Shown in pieces: positions 62,247 to 64,000 of a stretch of 64,000 nucleotides of DNA; the first letter of the stretch is position 1, and the number at the start of each line of letters is the position of its first letter. Position numbers and translations under genes: made by a program. Below the pieces are notes generated by a model. The model had not been told where the DNA came from, searched no databases, and was given only the letters and a program-made list of their open reading frames with translations. This stretch comes from Polynucleobacter sp. SHI8 (GTDB lineage: Bacteria > Pseudomonadota > Gammaproteobacteria > Burkholderiales > Burkholderiaceae): positions 1,922,001 to 1,986,000 of the forward strand of contig NZ_AP027204.1 in the NCBI RefSeq assembly GCF_027944005.1. Direction: 5' to 3'.

Positions 62247-63356
62247 ATGAATTTAGAAAACGATCTTTTTTTACGAGCCTGTAAATACGAAGAAACCGAC
62301 AGAAGCCCTGTCTGGCTAATGAGGCAAGCTGGTAGATATTTACCTGAATATCAAAAAACCCGAGCGAAAGCTGGAAGCTTTATGGGTTTAGCCACAAATC
62401 CTGATTATGCTGCTGAAGTAACTCTTCAACCGCTAGATCGCTATGACTTAGATGCTGCTATTTTATTTTCTGACATCTTAACCATACCTGACGCCATGGG
62501 CTTAGGACTGACTTTTGTAAATGGTGAAGGCCCACAATTTGCTCATCCTTTGCAATCCGAAAGTGCTGTCAATAATCTTGCTGAAGCCGATATGGGTCAA
62601 CTAGACTATGTTTTCAATGCAGTCAAAACAATTAAAAAATCATTGCAACGAAATGGCAAACAACGCGTTCCTCTCATTGGGTTCTCTGGAAGTCCATGGA
62701 CACTAGCCTGTTACATGATTGAGGGCAGTGGCTCAAAGGATTTTGTTAATACCAAAAAAATGCTTTATAACCGTCCTGACTTATTGCAAAGAATTTTAGA
62801 TATTAATGTTCAGTCAGTCACCAAATACCTCCAACTACAAATTGATGCTGGTGTAGAAGCTGTGATGATATTTGATACCTGGGGTGGTATGTTAAGTACC
62901 CCAGATTATTTAAAATATTCTTTAGATCCAATGTCTCGAATCATACAAAACATTAAATCCAACAAAAAATATGAGTCAATACCCACTATTCTGTTTACTA
63001 AAGGTGGGGGCGGCTGGCTGAATGCGATGTCCTCATCCAATGCAGATGTCTTGGGTCTTGACTGGACGATTGATCTCAAGGTTGCTAGAGAAACTTTAAG
63101 TGCCAGTGGGAAAAAGATAGCGATTCAAGGAAATCTAGATCCGCTGATCCTATTATCCAACCCTCAAGAAATAGAAAAAAGAGTTCATGAAAGTATGACG
63201 AATCTTGCGCAGGCTAATATCGGTAACGCCAATCCTTTGCATGGCCATATATTTAATTTAGGGCACGGCATCAATCTTGCTACTCCTCCAGAAAATGTAC
63301 AAACCTTAATCGAGGCTGTCAGAAAATCTTCCACTCAAGTAAGATTAAATCAATGA
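62247..63356 (+). CDS. hemE: Uroporphyrinogen decarboxylase
   Basis: A 369-aa enzyme converting uroporphyrinogen III to coproporphyrinogen III. PVWLMRQAGRYLPEYQKTRA, DAAILFSDILTIPDAMGLGL, IGFSGSPWTLACYMIEGSGS and FNLGHGINLATPPENV are invariant. ATG 62247 aligns with other HemE N-termini. An in-frame ATG at 62229 adds six residues; neither has a good Shine-Dalgarno. It overlaps hemC by 4 bp. Confidence 0.96.
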   Translation: MNLENDLFLRACKYEETDRSPVWLMRQAGRYLPEYQKTRAKAGSFMGLATNPDYAAEVTLQPLDRYDLDAAILFSDILTIPDAMGLGLTFVNGEGPQFAHPLQSESAVNNLAEADMGQLDYVFNAVKTIKKSLQRNGKQRVPLIGFSGSPWTLACYMIEGSGSKDFVNTKKMLYNRPDLLQRILDINVQSVTKYLQLQIDAGVEAVMIFDTWGGMLSTPDYLKYSLDPMSRIIQNIKSNKKYESIPTILFTKGGGGWLNAMSSSNADVLGLDWTIDLKVARETLSASGKKIAIQGNLDPLILLSNPQEIEKRVHESMTNLAQANIGNANPLHGHIFNLGHGINLATPPENVQTLIEAVRKSSTQVRLNQ

Positions 63357-64000
63357 TGACTTCTACCCCTTCACCGACCCGCCTAATCATTGCGTCTCGT
63401 GAAAGCCGTTTAGCGATGTGGCAAGCTGAGCATGTCCGAGATTGCTTAAAAAAACTTTATCCTCAGTGTGATGTGCAGATTTTAGGAATGACAACTATCG
63501 GGGATCAAATTTTAGATAAAGCTCTTTCGAAGATTGGTGGTAAAGGACTCTTTGTTAAGGAACTAGAAACCGCCATGCTGGAAGGCCGCGCCGATTTGGC
63601 AGTCCACTCTCTGAAAGATGTACCCATGGTAATGCCAGAGGGCTTTGAACTAGCTTGTGTTATGTCGAGAGAAGATGCTAGAGATGCTTTTGTTTCGAAT
63701 GACTTTGTTGGTCTAGAGGAGTTGCCTGCGGGTGCTGTTGTTGGTACATCTAGCCTTCGGCGCGAATCAATTTTAAAAGCCCACTTTCCGCATCTGGTAA
63801 TTGAACCACTTCGCGGCAACTTAGATACTCGCCTTAGCAAACTTGATAAAGGTCAATACCAAGCAATTATTCTCGCAGCAGCAGGTTTAAAACGTTTAGG
63901 ACTGGAACATCGGATTCGATCCTGTTTGGCCTTAGATACTTATACTCCTGCGGCTGGTCAAGGGGCGCTTGGTATTGAAACCCTAACGAATAATCCTCAT
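63353..64000 (+). CDS. hemC: Hydroxymethylbilane synthase (porphobilinogen deaminase), C-terminus beyond window
   Basis: 216 codons visible. LIIASRESRLAMWQAEHVRD, GGKGLFVKELETAMLEGRAD, LAVHSLKDVPMVMPEGFELA, GTSSLRREQ-type GTSSLRRESILKAHFP, and AAAGLKRLGL leave no doubt. It condenses four porphobilinogens to hydroxymethylbilane. The ATG (63353) overlaps the hemE stop (ATGA); a second ATG follows directly. The dipyrromethane-cofactor Cys region lies beyond the window. Confidence 0.95.
   Translation, partial: MMTSTPSPTRLIIASRESRLAMWQAEHVRDCLKKLYPQCDVQILGMTTIGDQILDKALSKIGGKGLFVKELETAMLEGRADLAVHSLKDVPMVMPEGFELACVMSREDARDAFVSNDFVGLEELPAGAVVGTSSLRRESILKAHFPHLVIEPLRGNLDTRLSKLDKGQYQAIILAAAGLKRLGLEHRIRSCLALDTYTPAAGQGALGIETLTNNPH

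Noticed and set aside
1..64000. tRNA, rRNA, CRISPR arrays, insertion sequences, integrases
   Set aside because: I looked for cloverleaf-like segments, direct-repeat arrays, transposase motifs and terminal repeats and found none I can support.

Overview
The window is a nearly complete aerobic photosynthesis gene cluster (PGC) in an AT-rich, very compact genome. Its left flank holds a sulfur-oxidation (sox) operon, an OxyR/AhpCF peroxide-defence block and an AbiE-type toxin-antitoxin pair. Gene order, a tetraheme PufC, CrtA/CrtC/CrtD for spheroidene-type carotenoids, BciB as 8-vinyl reductase, AcsF without BchE, and puhE-acsF-orf-puhCBA point to an aerobic anoxygenic phototrophic betaproteobacterium of the Burkholderiales. 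A Polynucleobacter-like freshwater bacterium is my best guess. The taxonomic call is inference; no rRNA gene is present.

Layout: 1-306, end of a DUF2452 gene. 562-5978 (minus), soxYZAX-soxB-dsrE-FAH, without soxCD. 6283-10243, nitroreductase, oxyR, ahpC, ahpF. 10408-11954 (minus), AbiEi/AbiEii-like pair. 12206-13597 (plus), a 43-aa membrane protein and bciB. 13594-20730 (minus), bchG-bch2-bchP-tspO-hemA-dxs. 20873-36234 (minus), superoperon bchFNBHLM-lhaA-puhABC-orf110-acsF-puhE-ispH. 36412-41897 (plus), ppaA-ppsR-crtA-crtD-crtC. 41910-53208 (minus), bchCXYZ - 37-aa orf - pufB - 73-aa orf - pufA-L-M-C, then crtI-crtB. 53308-55381 (minus), crtE-crtF. 55571-55702 (plus), a 43-aa membrane protein. 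55699-58533 (minus), bchI-bchD. 58844-60055 (plus), an AppA-like BLUF photoreceptor. 60081-62077, an alpha/beta hydrolase and a short-chain dehydrogenase. 62247 to the end (plus), hemE and the start of hemC.

Together these genes encode tetrapyrrole steps (HemA, HemC, HemE), Mg chelatase (BchHID), BchM, AcsF, BciB, dark protochlorophyllide reductase (BchLNB), BchF, chlorophyllide reductase (BchXYZ), BchC, BchG and BchP. That is all the BChl a-specific steps in an oxygen-dependent route. Isoprenoid supply (Dxs, IspH, CrtE) and the carotenoid path CrtB-I-C-D-F-A lead to spheroidenone. The pigments serve an RC-LH1 complex (PufLM, PuhA, PufBA, PufC) with its assembly factors. No LH2 (puc) genes are seen.

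Regulation appears to centre on PpsR: the window encodes PpsR, PpaA/AerR and an AppA-like BLUF protein. TGT-N12-ACA boxes lie in front of bchG, bchF/ppaA, bchC, crtE/43-aa gene and bchI/appA, several with the right half-site at the -35 position. The least expected items are a 73-aa single-span membrane protein between pufB and pufA, a 37-aa coupled ORF in the pufQ position, a PpsR-box-associated 43-aa membrane protein, a long crtD/crtC overlap without a normal internal start codon, and a second 10-bp motif (TTTCCCTAGT) shared by three PGC promoters.
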